Source of the DNA: Campylobacterales bacterium
GTDB taxonomy: Bacteria; Campylobacterota; Campylobacteria; Campylobacterales; JALSKU01
Length of the DNA: 5,652 nucleotides
Direction of reading: 5' to 3'
Assembly: GCA_027038235.1 (NCBI GenBank)
Contig: JALVXV010000308.1
Span: 1-5,652 of the forward strand
Positions 4,887 through 5,652 of this stretch are shown piece by piece. How positions within the stretch are numbered: position 1 is the stretch's first letter; each line of letters starts with the position of its first letter. Made by a program: the position numbers and the translations under genes. Under the pieces are notes generated by a model that was not told the DNA's origin, ran no database searches, and was given only the letters and a program-made list of their open reading frames with translations.

Positions 4887-5539
4887 AAATGCTTTTTAAA
4901 AAGCATTAATTTTTTATCAATAACTCTCTTTTGCTTATCTGTACTTTTTGTTTTAAGAAGATTATACCACCTTGTAGTAACCTTTTTATATCCCATAGCA
5001 GATGATATATCGATAATCTTTTTTATATCATCTCTTGATAGTCTCCTTTTTATAAGAGAGGCTGCTATGATCTTTGAATCACTATTTTTGATCTCAAATA
5101 GAGCTTTAGTGGCTGCATCAAAATTTTTTCTTTTTAGATAATTTGCAAAATCTCTATAACTTTTAGGCAATAAAGAGGTGTCAAGTTTTTGAAATTTACC
5201 TGTGATAAAAAGGTAGTAATTTTCCAAATCTTTATCGCTAACAAGCTCTTTGATCTGTAGATATTCACTACAATTATCATCTATAAGCATCGCTTTATGT
5301 AGTGCACACTCACCAAGATATATCTTAGCTATAGAGTTTATATCTGAACCCTCTTTTGCACTTTGCAAAGCTCTTTTTAGCTCTACACTTGCTAGTCTTG
5401 TTTTACCTTGAAGATAATATTTTTTAAAGCTATCAAATGAGTTAGATGCATCTACTCTATATTTGTATCTATTATCTGTTTTAAAAGAGCAACCTACAAA
5501 CAAAAGAGATGCAATCAACAATACATATCTTAATCTCAT
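4883..5539 (-). CDS. Putative lipoprotein with TPR-like helices (218 aa)
   Basis: The N-terminus MRLRYVLLIASLLFVGC is a lipoprotein signal peptide: basic start, hydrophobic core and lipobox F14-V15-G16-C17, so the mature protein should be lipid-anchored at C17 on the periplasmic side. The rest is helical and basic. Residues about 34-80 (FKKYYLQGKTRLASVELKRA, then IAKIYLGECALHKAM) resemble degenerate tetratricopeptide repeats, and 128-150 could be another. This suggests a protein-interaction scaffold in the envelope, but no specific function is recognised. The start overlaps the stop of the upstream minus-strand gene as ATGA, so the two are translationally coupled; AAAAGG (5555-5550) is a somewhat distant ribosome binding site (about 10 nt). 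The final codons (MLFKKHF) are encoded by the terminator palindrome, and the stop overlaps that of the dehydrogenase. Confidence 0.85.
   Translation of the reverse strand: MRLRYVLLIASLLFVGCSFKTDNRYKYRVDASNSFDSFKKYYLQGKTRLASVELKRALQSAKEGSDINSIAKIYLGECALHKAMLIDDNCSEYLQIKELVSDKDLENYYLFITGKFQKLDTSLLPKSYRDFANYLKRKNFDAATKALFEIKNSDSKIIAASLIKRRLSRDDIKKIIDISSAMGYKKVTTRWYNLLKTKSTDKQKRVIDKKLMLFKKHF
4888..4907. terminator. Bidirectional terminator between convergent genes
   Basis: AATGCTTTTTAAAAAGCATT is a perfect 20-bp palindrome just after the dehydrogenase stop. On the plus strand it is followed by AATTTTTTATC, and on the minus strand by TTTAACATATC, so it can act for both genes. The stem is AT-rich with only two G-C pairs per arm, so it may be leaky. 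It lies inside the last codons of the minus-strand lipoprotein gene. Confidence 0.65.
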
Positions 5540-5652
5540 GGCAGTTTAACCTTTTTATTATTGTTTTCTATCAATGAATTTACCTTATTTAATAGACTAT
5601 TTGCTTTATCAACTCCTAAAAGTATCTGCTCTTTTAAAAGAACTATATCTTT
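5536..5652 (-). CDS. C-terminal tail of an upstream gene, 5' part outside window
   Basis: An open frame enters from the right edge and encodes 38 residues before TGA at 5538-5536. The segment (KDIVLLKEQILLGVDKANSL, then LLNKVNSLIENNNKKVKLP with shared residues) is helical with regularly spaced Leu, Ile and Val, like the end of a coiled coil, then a short basic tail. Its TGA overlaps the ATG of the lipoprotein gene (ATGA), which is the best evidence that it is a real, co-transcribed gene. Too little is visible to name the family. Confidence 0.7.
   Translation of the reverse strand, partial: KDIVLLKEQILLGVDKANSLLNKVNSLIENNNKKVKLP

Overview
This is a low-GC chromosomal window whose codon use (AAA, AGA, ATA and TTA rich) and dense, short-spaced gene layout resemble Campylobacterota (epsilonproteobacteria, for example Sulfurimonas- or Arcobacter-like). 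The assignment rests on style and gene content, not on a phylogenetic marker. Three ordinary chromosomal blocks are present: a RecQ helicase gene, an aldehyde dehydrogenase gene and a lipoprotein operon. Between the first two lie two different toxin-antitoxin (TA) modules.

Layout. Bases 1-1607 (minus) are the first 535 codons of recQ, which runs off the left edge at the start of the HRDC domain. Bases 1608-1749 are a divergent intergenic region holding the recQ -10 box and, on the other strand, a good extended -10 promoter followed by a 20-bp palindrome, the likely operator of TA module 1. Module 1 (1756-2338, plus) is a small antitoxin overlapping a MazF/PemK-type toxin. Bases 2339-2679 are a broken copy of the 5' end of the downstream aldehyde dehydrogenase gene, including its ribosome binding site. 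Bases 2680-3458 hold TA module 2: its own extended -10 promoter inside an inverted repeat, an unrecognised all-helical 134-residue protein, and a RelE/ParE-superfamily toxin in a TAATG overlap. The full-length aldehyde dehydrogenase (3471-4886, plus) follows. It converges, with overlapping stop codons, on a minus-strand lipoprotein gene (4883-5539), which overlaps by ATGA the tail of another minus-strand gene (5536-5652).

The central observation is that TA module 2 sits between two direct repeats of about 340-420 bp. The left repeat is a truncated, frameshifted aldehyde dehydrogenase start; the right repeat is the same region inside the intact gene. Module 2 is also much more AT-rich (about 20-25% GC by hand count) than the dehydrogenase (about 38-40% in sampled lines). 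This is what insertion of a foreign TA cassette with a long target duplication would leave: the host gene is regenerated on one side and a decaying remnant stays on the other. Both TA modules now lie directly upstream of the same leader and start codon, so the dehydrogenase has no obvious promoter of its own and may depend on read-through from module 2.

Functionally, RecQ unwinds DNA in repair, the TA pairs are probable autoregulated stability or phage-defence modules, and the dehydrogenase is a metabolic NAD(P)-dependent enzyme of uncertain substrate. The lipoprotein is a cell-envelope protein of unknown role.
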